Source: Thermococcus sp.
GTDB lineage: Archaea; Methanobacteriota_B; Thermococci; Thermococcales; Thermococcaceae
Length of the DNA: 6,992 bases
NCBI GenBank assembly: GCA_021157445.1
Contig: JAGGWM010000124.1
Location: 1-6,992, forward strand
Direction: 5' to 3'
Part shown: piece after piece, positions 1 through 6,456 of the stretch
Numbering within the stretch: position 1 is the stretch's first letter
How the letters are laid out: every line of letters starts with the position of its first letter
Translations under genes and position numbers: made by a program
The notes under the pieces: model-generated
The model's input: the letters and a program-made list of their open reading frames with translations, nothing else
Databases searched by the model: none
What the model was told of the DNA's origin: nothing

Positions 1-1
1 G

Positions 2-238
2 ATGGAGAGCAAATGGGAGGACTTAACGACGGACGAAATAAACTATTTTGTTGAAATGCTTAACGAAGCTTTGGGAGAGGAGAGGGTCTACTACGAGGCT
101 TATGACCTTGGCCTGGATAGAGATAAGGCTTACATTATTCTTAACATAAAAGGTCTCTATTATCTAGAGAACGTTGTGGATGCTGAAGATAGACATATTT
201 TAGAGGAGGCGGTTTCCCTTTTGATGAAGTACGTGTAG
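2..238 (+). CDS. small acidic protein of unknown function, first gene of the queE run (5' end uncertain)
   Basis: I do not recognise this 78-residue protein. It is strongly acidic, with about 19 Asp/Glu against 7 Lys/Arg. It is predicted mostly helical, with a short hydrophobic strand-like stretch near residues 43-54 (AYIILNIKGLYY) and a C-terminal helix (residues 66-77). There is no signal peptide, membrane segment or metal-binding Cys/His cluster, so it is probably a soluble cytoplasmic protein. The ATG at position 2 is the first possible start, but the window begins one base before it. The ribosome-binding site therefore cannot be seen and the true start may lie further upstream. The stop codon abuts the next gene, and the three + strand genes are packed within a few bases, so it is probably co-transcribed with queE. 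Existence as a gene is likely; function is unknown. Confidence 0.7.
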   Translation: MESKWEDLTTDEINYFVEMLNEALGEERVYYEAYDLGLDRDKAYIILNIKGLYYLENVVDAEDRHILEEAVSLLMKYV

Positions 239-243
239 GTGAT
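237..243 (+). promoter_or_regulatory. Shine-Dalgarno AGGTGAT that decides the start of the second gene
   Basis: AGGTGAT is complementary to the archaeal 16S rRNA 3' end (the ATCACCT core). It overlaps the stop codon of the first gene and the in-frame GTG 239 and ATG 242 candidates, which makes those two poor starts. It leaves a 4-nt spacer to GTG 248. Overlap with the upstream stop suggests coupled translation. Confidence 0.55.
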
Positions 244-247
244 GAAA

Positions 248-496
248 GTGCTCTTTAAGAAAAAAGGCCTCTTCACCGTTAGCGATGCCATGAAAGTTAT
301 AGAGATGGCGAGCAGAGAAGACCCAAGGGAAATTATCATCATGTGCGAGGCGATTGATGACGAAGCAAAAAGGAGACTCTGGGACTACGCTAAAGGCGTT
401 GAACTCATGGCTGATCTGACCGGTGAGGATCGGAGCGTGAAAATGGAAATCCTTGAGGGCTATGTGAGCGATAAAGTGAAAGGGGTAGAGCTTTAG
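248..496 (+). CDS. small protein of unknown function, upstream of queE
   Basis: This is an unrecognised protein of about 82 residues. It has a basic N-terminus (LFKKKG), a helix (roughly VSDAMKVIEMASRE), a hydrophobic strand (REIIIMCEAI), a charged helix (DDEAKRRLWDYAKGVELM) and a mixed C-terminus, which suggests a compact alpha/beta fold. It has one Cys and no membrane segment. The start is ambiguous. In-frame GTG 239, ATG 242 and GTG 248 are all possible, but the strong Shine-Dalgarno match AGGTGAT (237-243) overlaps the first two and sits 4 nt before GTG 248. That is the spacing seen at other genes here, so 248 is preferred; ATG 242 is the main alternative. The gene starts within 10 nt of the preceding stop and ends 8 nt before queE, consistent with one transcript and translational coupling. 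Function is unknown. Confidence 0.75.
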   Translation: MLFKKKGLFTVSDAMKVIEMASREDPREIIIMCEAIDDEAKRRLWDYAKGVELMADLTGEDRSVKMEILEGYVSDKVKGVEL

Positions 497-504
497 GTGG
501 TTTC

Positions 505-1260
505 ATGATTCTGGCGGAGATCTTTAACAGCTGGCAGGGAGAAGGGGGAAGCGTAGAGGGTAGTGCATTTGGCAGAAGGCAGATTTTTGTTAGATTTGCC
601 GGCTGTGATCTAAGGTGCATATGGTGTGATTCCAGGGCGTTTATTTCTGCCCCGAGCGTTAAGAAGTGGCGTTACGAAGTAGAGCCCTTCACGGGGAGAT
701 TTAAGTACAAATCCAACCCAGCAAAACTTGATGAGGTTGTTAATGTTATCTTAAAGCTCGATACTGGTGATATACACTCAATAAGCTACACCGGAGGGGA
801 GCCAACTCTCCAAGTTAAATCACTTAAAGCACTTATGGAGAGAATGAAAGAACTTGGCTTTGCCAATTTTCTTGAAACTCACGGAGGTATTCCGGAGCTC
901 ATTGAGGAAGTTGCTCCATTGGTTGATTATGCAAGCGTTGACATAAAAGACGAAACCGCCGGAGCAACTGAAAATTGGAGGGAATTGGTGCTTAGGGAAG
1001 TAAAGAGCATTAGAATTCTCAAGAAAGCCGGGGTAAAAACATATGCAAAACTTGTGGTTACAAAAGATACAAAAGAGGAAAACATGAAATGGTATGCTGA
1101 GCTGTTAAAGGACTTAGCCCCTCTCGCCATACAGCCTAAGGAGCCGATTGATATTTCTCAGACTCAGCTTATGAGGCTTTATAATATTGCAGCGAAGGTT
1201 ATGGGAAGAGATAACGTTGGTTTGAGCTTTCAGGTGCATAAGTATCTGAACGTCCTTTAA
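505..1260 (+). CDS. queE: 7-carboxy-7-deazaguanine synthase QueE (radical SAM, archaeosine pathway)
   Basis: QueE converts 6-carboxy-5,6,7,8-tetrahydropterin to 7-carboxy-7-deazaguanine using S-adenosylmethionine and a [4Fe-4S] cluster. In Archaea the product leads via preQ0 to archaeosine at position 15 of tRNA. Visible signatures are the N-terminal substrate motif SWQGEG (9-14) and the QueE-type cluster motif GCDLRCIWCDS with Cys34, Cys38 and Cys41 (CX3CX2C). They continue with the SAM-binding YTGGEP (95-100), LETHG (123-127), SVDIKD (144-149), QPKEP (210-214) and a C-terminal SFQVHKYL. At 251 residues it is complete and slightly longer than the E. coli enzyme (223). The extra length includes a roughly 30-residue segment after the cluster motif (about 44-73). 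ATG 505 is supported by AGGTGG four bases upstream. It is the last gene of a tight three-gene + strand run and faces tmcA convergently. The alternative of a pyruvate formate-lyase activase is less likely given the substrate motif and the CX3CX2C spacing. Confidence 0.95.
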   Translation: MILAEIFNSWQGEGGSVEGSAFGRRQIFVRFAGCDLRCIWCDSRAFISAPSVKKWRYEVEPFTGRFKYKSNPAKLDEVVNVILKLDTGDIHSISYTGGEPTLQVKSLKALMERMKELGFANFLETHGGIPELIEEVAPLVDYASVDIKDETAGATENWRELVLREVKSIRILKKAGVKTYAKLVVTKDTKEENMKWYAELLKDLAPLAIQPKEPIDISQTQLMRLYNIAAKVMGRDNVGLSFQVHKYLNVL

Positions 1261-1274
1261 GATGAAATCTTTTC

Positions 1275-1335
1275 AGGCGATGATGTAGATTGGCCTTTGG
1301 GGAGATTGATGCCCGGGATCGACGAGGCTGAGCCT
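1275..1335 (+). ncRNA. candidate C/D-box guide sRNA between queE and tmcA
   Basis: Fifteen bases after the queE stop is a C box-like ATGATGT (1280-1286; consensus RTGATGA, one mismatch). It is followed 41 nt later by a perfect D box CTGA (1328-1331). The flanks AGGC (1275-1278) and GCCT (1332-1335) can pair into the terminal stem that closes a C/D k-turn. An internal C'-like TTGATGC lies at 1306-1312. The D' box is degenerate at best (GGGA near 1300-1303), which weakens the call. Known archaeal C/D sRNAs are about 50-65 nt, which fits. They guide fibrillarin/Nop5/L7Ae 2'-O-methylation at the base paired to the fifth nucleotide before the D or D' box. The D guide would be about 1316-1327, predicting methylation of a G within a target reading CCUCGUCGAUCC; I could not assign that target. 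The RNA could be made by processing of the queE transcript. Confidence 0.5.
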
Positions 1336-1344
1336 TTAGATGCC

Positions 1345-1356
1345 TTTTTAATTTTT
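1345..1356 (+). terminator. oligo-T terminator after queE and the candidate sRNA
   Basis: Two runs of five T (1345-1349 and 1352-1356), separated by AA, follow queE and the candidate sRNA. Archaeal RNA polymerase terminates at such T tracts without needing a hairpin. This would end the + strand transcript before it runs antisense into tmcA. No comparable T run is seen on the - strand after tmcA. Confidence 0.6.
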
Positions 1357-1412
1357 AAGCTCCCAAATTATCTCAAACGAATATTAAAGAAGAATAACAA
1401 AGATCCAACAGA

Positions 1413-3854
1413 TCACCTAATTATGTGCTTGTAGTAATACCAAAGACCCCTTATTATGTCCCTTACTTCTATCATTGTGAACATTGGGCTTCTATCGATG
1501 AATTTAGCGGTCTCTTCCCATGTGTGTGCTTGGAGAACACGGTAGATGAGCAGATGTATCTGCCTTTCGTCGAGATATGGCTTCATCCAGCCATCGAGGA
1601 AATAGAGCTTTACCACTGGTTTTACGGCATCAAGAACTGTGTCATAGGTTAAAACCTTGCCAACAAACATTTCAAGCCTCTTTTTCTGTACGTCTGTAAG
1701 ATTTATTGGATAATCGACACTTTCTCCAAATGGTGTCTCGAACAGCCATCTTGCTATTTCTGGCTCTAAGTCCCTATGGGTATCTCCAAGCCACTCCGTA
1801 AGCCTGATTCTGAATTCATTGTTGGCCTTCTTGACGATTTCTTGGGCTTTTTTGCTTATTGGCTTTATCACTATTGCCGTATATTCTCCACTCACGGGAT
1901 TTCTTGAGGGGCTTAGATGGACTACCGCGAATCCGTTTCTTATCCAGAACCTTATGAGCTCTTCACTTGCCCCAAATCCGCTTCCTACCCAATCAAATCC
2001 TTCTCTATCGGCCTCTTGAATCAATAGCTCGAGCGCCTTGCTTCCGAGACCCATATCCATAGCATCTGGATGGGTGGCTATTCTGACGACTCTGTAGCCC
2101 TTTAACCTTGCAAATTCCTTTGCATAGTGATGCTTGACCATCATGTCGGGGATTATGTTCCCTCTGGGCTTGTAGCCTTTTGCCATTCTGTCTATGTCCT
2201 TCTTTGGGATTCCACCCTCCTTGGCTATCTGCACAGCACAGACTATCTTCCCGTTTTTAAGCCTCAAAACCCTTGCTTCATGATGTGGGGCATCTGCTAA
2301 AAGGGCCACATCACTTGGCCTGTTTCTGTAGTGAGCAAGGACGTAAATACCAACGAAGTGTCTCAAATCTTCCCTGTCGTTTTCAAACCAATCATCAAGG
2401 TCAGGCTTTTCGAAGTAGACTTCTTTCCTTCTAATAAGCTCGTAGTCCTCTTCAGTAAGCTCTACCGGCTCTGCATCCAGTAGAAGGACGTCGAAGAGCC
2501 ACCTCTCAATGGGGTCGTTGTTCTCGTATCTAATCGGCACTGATAAATGTATCTCCTTGAACTCTCTCCTTTCCTTTGCCCTTTTTAGGAATTTAACTGA
2601 GAATCCTCTTCCAGCTCCTTCGTATCCATGGATTGTGGAAGAGTAAATTACTTTGGGCTTTGTGAGGTATTTATGGAGTATTGGAACATGGATCCCAGCG
2701 GCTTCGTCAATTATATAAACGTCTGCATTCATTTTATATCCTTGAGTTGGCGGATAATACCTCAGCCCTATCCCCTTGGCGTATATTTCCTTTATGAGGC
2801 CGTTTTCCGTTATAACCTTTGGCTTGTAACCGAGCTTTTGAAGACTTTTCTTTGCAAAGCGGAAGAGACTCTGCACGTTTTCAAGCTCTGGAGCTGTAAC
2901 AACAATTCTTACGCGCTTTTTCTTTGCCCTTACAGCTAGGCCAATTGACCCTATACCGACGCTAACGCTCTTTCCCCTTCCTCTGTCAGCGGTTAGAACT
3001 ACCATCCCATCTTTTTCTATTAGTCCCTCGAGGGCTTTAAGAACCTCAACCTGGCCGTTTGTAAGGCAGAGCTCATAGAGCTCTCTTGGAAACTTTATCT
3101 CGGTTGGAATTTCAATCTTTTCTCTTTCGGGAAGTTTTGCTTGAGTTTTCTCATTCTCTGGCCCTTTGATGATTTTTTGACTTTCGACGTTTATGAGGTA
3201 AATTCCATCGTGCTCTTCAAACTTCCTGATCAATCTCCTGTTAAATCTCTTCTTCACGTCGTCTATCGTATATGGGGGAGTAACAAGGCTCTTGTGGAAG
3301 CCAGTCCACATGTTTTTCCATTTTTGAAATGGGTTGGCGAGAATAAATATTAGCCCTCCTCCCCTCACCGTTTCTATTATCCTACCAAGGTCATTAGGGG
3401 AGAAATCGTAGCTGAGATCAAGAACAAGAAGGTCGTAAGTCCTTCCAAGAATATCTCGAGTGTGCTTAAAAGTGACGGCGGTAACGTTTACATTCTCTCC
3501 TGCCAAAACATCAAAGTGCTTCCTGAATTCCTCATACCTCTTTCTTCCAAAGGTTTCTTGGCCAAGGGCATCTGTGGCATAGAGAACCTCAACTTTGTTT
3601 TCACTCTCATCTCTGAGCTTTTTTTTCATAAACTCCTCAAGAATGGAGGAAATTATTTTAGCAGCCGCTCCGCCAAGAACCCCGGCTAAAGTTGCTTTTT
3701 TCATGGTATCTCCCGCTAAAACTATCATTCTTCTATGAAATTCTTCAATAGCTTCTGCGAGAGCGGTTTCAGTGAGCTTTAACGTTGACTCTTTAACACC
3801 CTCGCTTTTAGCATAGTCTCTCACTTCCCTGTCAAATCTCACCTTCACGGTCAT
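1413..3854 (-). CDS. tmcA: TmcA/Nat10-family RNA cytidine acetyltransferase
   Basis: The 813-residue ATP- and acetyl-CoA-dependent enzyme forms N4-acetylcytidine (ac4C) in RNA. Bacterial TmcA acts on the elongator tRNA-Met wobble base. Thermococcales homologues are known to acetylate many sites in rRNA, tRNA and other RNAs, with more at high temperature. Domains in order are an N-terminal DUF1726-like region (about 85-180) and a RecD-like helicase domain. The helicase domain has Walker A ADRGRGKS (289-296, Lys295), Walker B VYIIDEAAGI (379-388, Asp383/Glu384) and motif STIHGYEGAGRGF (406-418). Then come the family motif AHYRNRPSDVALLADAPHH (507-525), a GNAT domain with acetyl-CoA loop RIATHPDAMDMGLGSKAL (591-608), and a C-terminal RNA-binding region. 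ATG 3854 has GGGGATG four bases upstream and a TATA box at the right distance. It converges with queE and diverges from the peptidase gene. No key residue is missing. Confidence 0.96.
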   Translation of the reverse strand: MTVKVRFDREVRDYAKSEGVKESTLKLTETALAEAIEEFHRRMIVLAGDTMKKATLAGVLGGAAAKIISSILEEFMKKKLRDESENKVEVLYATDALGQETFGRKRYEEFRKHFDVLAGENVNVTAVTFKHTRDILGRTYDLLVLDLSYDFSPNDLGRIIETVRGGGLIFILANPFQKWKNMWTGFHKSLVTPPYTIDDVKKRFNRRLIRKFEEHDGIYLINVESQKIIKGPENEKTQAKLPEREKIEIPTEIKFPRELYELCLTNGQVEVLKALEGLIEKDGMVVLTADRGRGKSVSVGIGSIGLAVRAKKKRVRIVVTAPELENVQSLFRFAKKSLQKLGYKPKVITENGLIKEIYAKGIGLRYYPPTQGYKMNADVYIIDEAAGIHVPILHKYLTKPKVIYSSTIHGYEGAGRGFSVKFLKRAKERREFKEIHLSVPIRYENNDPIERWLFDVLLLDAEPVELTEEDYELIRRKEVYFEKPDLDDWFENDREDLRHFVGIYVLAHYRNRPSDVALLADAPHHEARVLRLKNGKIVCAVQIAKEGGIPKKDIDRMAKGYKPRGNIIPDMMVKHHYAKEFARLKGYRVVRIATHPDAMDMGLGSKALELLIQEADREGFDWVGSGFGASEELIRFWIRNGFAVVHLSPSRNPVSGEYTAIVIKPISKKAQEIVKKANNEFRIRLTEWLGDTHRDLEPEIARWLFETPFGESVDYPINLTDVQKKRLEMFVGKVLTYDTVLDAVKPVVKLYFLDGWMKPYLDERQIHLLIYRVLQAHTWEETAKFIDRSPMFTMIEVRDIIRGLWYYYKHIIR

Positions 3855-3886
3855 TTTTCATCCCCACAAATGAAAAAGACGGGATG

Positions 3887-3896
3887 TTTAAAAACC
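3887..3896 (-). promoter_or_regulatory. TATA/BRE promoter of tmcA
   Basis: On the - strand, GGTTTTTAAA gives a TATA-like core TTTTTAAA (3894 down to 3887), preceded by purines that could serve as BRE. A start site about 25 nt downstream would fall near 3866, giving a leader of about 12 nt that just includes the GGGGATG ribosome-binding site (3865-3859). It is back to back with the peptidase promoter. Confidence 0.6.
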
Positions 3897-3930
3897 TATA
3901 CTTTATTAAGATAATAATTTGAACGTTAAA

Positions 3931-3939
3931 CTTTTATGC
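3931..3939 (+). promoter_or_regulatory. TATA/BRE promoter of the acylaminoacyl peptidase
   Basis: CTTTTATGC preceded by an A-rich BRE-like CGTTAAA fits the Thermococcales promoter pattern. Transcription would begin near 3960, leaving a leader of about 9 nt that carries GGTGG (3960-3964) four bases before ATG 3969. The 114-bp region between the two divergent starts holds both promoters. I see no clear operator palindrome in it. Confidence 0.6.
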
Positions 3940-3968
3940 GAAAAAGCCCTAATTAGTATGGTGGTCTT

Positions 3969-5876
3969 ATGAAGAAAATCGACATAAAGGATTTGGGCAA
4001 CTTTAAGCTTGTCGGAGGACTTGATATATACAGGAAAAAGGTTGCCTTTACAGTAAGCGAAATAAACGTTGAAAAAGATGACTACTTCTCAAAGATCTAC
4101 ATTTACGACGGAAGGAAAGTCGTGCAGTTCACTTCTGGTCCCAAAGACTCAAATCCACGCTTTTCTCCTGATGGCAAATTTATAGCCTTTACGTCCAAAA
4201 GACACAAAGAAAACAAGGAAGCTGAACTTTACCTGATCCCAACCACGGGAGGGGAGGCAAGGCTCCTCACAAGGTTTAAGCTTGGGATAACCAACTATGA
4301 GTTCTCATCCAATGGGAAGACCCTTGCTGTAATTGCTCCGGTGGAGCTTGAGAGAAAAAAGAAGGATGATGTGCACATAATCAAGGAGATTCCCTTCTGG
4401 TTCAACGGCATTGGTTGGGTTCATGGAAAGCGGAATCAAATTTATCTTGTCGACGTTGAGAGCGGAAGGAAGAGAAAACTAACAAGGGGAAACCTCAACA
4501 TTCAAACCTTAAAATGGAGCAAGGATGGGAGTAAAATCTATTTCGTAGCTCAGGAGGACAGGGAAAAGAGCCCCATGATAAGCGACCTCTTTGTGATTGA
4601 TCTTAAGAGTAAGAAAGTTGAAAAGCTAACGGGCTCAAAGTGGCGCATAGGAGATTTTCTCCCGCTTGAAGATGGTACTTTCATCCTTAGAATGAGCACC
4701 CTTGAGAGAGGCATCCCAACAAATACCCATATTTATCACTTCGATCCCAAAACCAAGGAAATCAAGAAGCTCACAGCAAAACTCGACCGCTCGGCATATA
4801 ACTCTCTCAACTGCGATGTAAGAGGGCCTTCTCGGAATCCACTCGTTTACAGGAATGGTTGGATTTACTACATAGCCACGGATGGTCCAAGAGCAAACCT
4901 CTTCCGTGCCAGCCTTAATGGAGAAATAGAGCGGGTTGTTGGCGGAGATAGAAGCATAGAAACATTCGGCATCGGAGATTACATAGCCTTCATTGCTCAG
5001 GATGCAACAACTCCAACAGAGCTTTACATTCTTAGGGATGGAAAAGAAAAGAGGGTTACCGACTTCAACGCCTGGATCAGAGAATACAAGCTCTCAAAAC
5101 CAGAGCACTTCAAGGTTAAAGCGACTGATGGTGTTGAGATAGATGCATGGATCATGAAGCCCGTTGACTTTAAAGAAGGCAAAAAGTATCCTGCAGTTCT
5201 TGAAATCCACGGCGGGCCAAAAACGGCCTATGGCTACTCTTTCATGCACGAGTTTCACGTTTTGACGGCTAAAGGCTTCGTTGTAATATTCTCCAACCCA
5301 CGGGGGAGCGATGGATATGGTGAAGAGTTTGCCGACATAAGGCAACACTACGGTGAGAGGGACTATCAGGACCTCATGGAGGTCGTTGATGAAGCCTTGA
5401 AGCGCTTCGACTTCATTGACCCGGAGAGACTTGGCGTCACCGGAGGTTCTTACGGCGGCTTCATGACCAACTGGATAGTTGGACACACGAAGCGTTTTAA
5501 GGCTGCTGTGACTCAGAGGTCAATCTCAAACTGGATGAGCTTCTTCGGAACAACGGACATAGGCTATTACTTTGCTCCGGATCAGATAGGCGGTGATCCT
5601 TGGAGCAATATGGAGGACTACTGGGAGAAGAGTCCCCTAAAGTATGCGCCAAACGTTGAAACGCCTCTATTAATAATCCACTCGACCGAAGATTACCGGT
5701 GCTGGCTTCCGGAGGCGTTGCAGTTCTTCACGGCTTTGAAGTACCTTGGAAAAACTGTCGAGCTTGCCCTCTTTCCAGGCGAAAACCACGACTTATCAAG
5801 GAAAGGGAAGCCCAAGCATAGAATGAAAAGATTAGAGCTGATAGTGGGGTGGATGGAGAAGTGGCTGAAGAAGTAA
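3969..5876 (+). CDS. acylaminoacyl-peptidase, prolyl oligopeptidase (S9) family
   Basis: This 635-residue serine peptidase is expected to remove N-acylated amino acids from short peptides, or to cut small peptides generally, in the cytoplasm. The N-terminal part (about 1-370) is a beta-propeller, seen as repeated blade motifs such as FSPDGKFIAFTS (65-76), FSSNGKTLAVIA (112-123) and WSKDGSKIYFVAQ (183-195). The C-terminal part (about 380-635) is an alpha/beta hydrolase. It has oxyanion-region HGGP (414-417), SNPRGSDGYG (442-451), nucleophile GGSYGG with Ser494, Asp575 in HSTEDYRCW, and His607 in GENHD. Ser-to-Asp and Asp-to-His spacings of 81 and 32 match the family. There is no signal peptide. 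Pyrococcus homologues form self-compartmentalising hexamers; whether this one does cannot be read from sequence. ATG 3969 is fixed by GGTGG four bases upstream. It appears to be a single-gene unit with its own promoter and T-run terminator. Confidence 0.93.
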   Translation: MKKIDIKDLGNFKLVGGLDIYRKKVAFTVSEINVEKDDYFSKIYIYDGRKVVQFTSGPKDSNPRFSPDGKFIAFTSKRHKENKEAELYLIPTTGGEARLLTRFKLGITNYEFSSNGKTLAVIAPVELERKKKDDVHIIKEIPFWFNGIGWVHGKRNQIYLVDVESGRKRKLTRGNLNIQTLKWSKDGSKIYFVAQEDREKSPMISDLFVIDLKSKKVEKLTGSKWRIGDFLPLEDGTFILRMSTLERGIPTNTHIYHFDPKTKEIKKLTAKLDRSAYNSLNCDVRGPSRNPLVYRNGWIYYIATDGPRANLFRASLNGEIERVVGGDRSIETFGIGDYIAFIAQDATTPTELYILRDGKEKRVTDFNAWIREYKLSKPEHFKVKATDGVEIDAWIMKPVDFKEGKKYPAVLEIHGGPKTAYGYSFMHEFHVLTAKGFVVIFSNPRGSDGYGEEFADIRQHYGERDYQDLMEVVDEALKRFDFIDPERLGVTGGSYGGFMTNWIVGHTKRFKAAVTQRSISNWMSFFGTTDIGYYFAPDQIGGDPWSNMEDYWEKSPLKYAPNVETPLLIIHSTEDYRCWLPEALQFFTALKYLGKTVELALFPGENHDLSRKGKPKHRMKRLELIVGWMEKWLKK

Positions 5877-5889
5877 TTTCTTTCCACTC

Positions 5890-5895
5890 TTTTTT
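5890..5895 (+). terminator. T6 terminator of the peptidase gene
   Basis: A run of six T begins 14 bases after the peptidase stop, in a T-rich stretch. It is a typical archaeal oligo-T terminator. Confidence 0.6.
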
Positions 5896-5902
5896 AATTA
5901 AT

Positions 5903-5913
5903 GGAAAAGAAGA
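5903..5913 (-). terminator. T-rich tail of the histone-fold gene
   Basis: On the - strand, about 20 bases past the stop at 5932, the sequence reads CTTCTTTTCC, a pyrimidine-rich stretch with a T4 run. It is weaker than the opposing + strand T6 run but is placed to end the convergent transcript. Confidence 0.35.
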
Positions 5914-5931
5914 GTTTGAAGGGTTGAAACT

Positions 5932-6391
5932 TCAGAGCGTGTAGTTCAGAACCTTTTCAGCCTCCTCAATGTGCTCGGGATAGACGTTCCTAATCTCTGG
6001 ATGGAGAGCCTTGATAACCCTTCCAACGAGCACGAAGAGAGTTCCCGCGATAATCGGAAGCTCGTTTACGACTTCCTCCTCTAGTGGGATGTCACTTGGT
6101 ATCTTCTTGAGGACGTACTTTCTAATTGGCTCAATTTCCACGTTCTCCTCCTTTATGACAGCCCTGAAGAGGTTCATGCTGTTTCTGAAACCCTTGGTAA
6201 TTGGTATGTGGCGCATCTTTATCGTGCTCGAGTTCTCAGCCTTGGCGTTCTCGTAAGCGACCTCGAAAAGGTCAGCGAGCTTCTTCTCAACTATATCATC
6301 ATTCTTCTGCTCTCGGCTTGGCAACTGCAAGCTCACAGGTCTTCTCTAAAATACTTCTGAGTTGCGGGTAGGGTATTATCATCTCAGCCAT
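5932..6391 (-). CDS. DUF1931-like double-histone-fold protein, interrupted by an apparent frameshift
   Basis: The gene reads as two frames. From ATG 6391, which has GGGGTGA (6402-6396) four bases upstream, 30 codons run to TGA at 6301-6299 ([11 protein letters not shown] ... AKPRAEE). The remainder continues in the +1 frame ([19 protein letters not shown] onward) to TGA 5932. Skipping one T, or adding two bases, near 6299-6302 joins them into about 152 residues. The joined protein resembles two archaeal histone folds in tandem. The first has alpha1 ([11 protein letters not shown]), long alpha2 ([20 protein letters not shown]) and the [12 protein letters not shown] loop. The second has alpha1 ([11 protein letters not shown]), alpha2 ([20 protein letters not shown]) and [13 protein letters not shown]. 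This matches DUF1931, whose structures are histone-like pseudodimers; its role is undetermined, with DNA binding plausible. A GTG at 6336 opens the downstream frame (134 codons), but it lacks a ribosome site and would lose alpha1. Sequencing error, true mutation or recoding cannot be told apart here. Confidence 0.75.
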
Positions 6392-6438
6392 GTTCTCACC
6401 CCCTACCCACCTTTCATTATATTTTAGTAACTCAAGGT

Positions 6439-6450
6439 ATTTAAAATTTT
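6439..6450 (-). promoter_or_regulatory. TATA/BRE promoter of the histone-fold gene
   Basis: On the - strand, AAAATTTTAAAT gives a TATA-like TTTTAAAT (6446-6439) behind an A-rich BRE. A start site near 6417 would leave a leader of about 26 nt containing the strong GGGGTGA. A second AT-rich element (AAAATATAAT, about 6425-6416) is too close to the ATG to leave room for that ribosome site. The promoter starts only a few bases past the stop of the upstream membrane-protein gene. Confidence 0.5.
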
Positions 6451-6456
6451 CGAGCC

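Noticed and set aside
248..496. Possible SepF-like (cell-division) identity for the second small protein
   Set aside because: The helix-strand-helix order and the REIIIMCEAIDDEAKRRLWDYAKG stretch faintly recall SepF. There is no N-terminal amphipathic membrane helix, no clear family motif and no division gene nearby, so I do not assign it.
2628..2939. 103-residue + strand open frame inside tmcA
   Set aside because: It is antisense to the helicase domain of TmcA, Cys/Trp/Tyr-rich in composition, with no start signals.
5094..5486. 130-residue - strand open frame inside the peptidase gene
   Set aside because: It is the antisense shadow of a conserved hydrolase domain. It has no ribosome-binding site or promoter and no protein-like pattern.
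6299..6336. Treating the histone-fold gene as an intact 134-residue protein starting at GTG 6336
   Set aside because: There is no Shine-Dalgarno before this GTG, the first residues ([11 protein letters not shown]) do not fit the fold, and the well-supported start at 6391 supplies the missing first helix in another frame.
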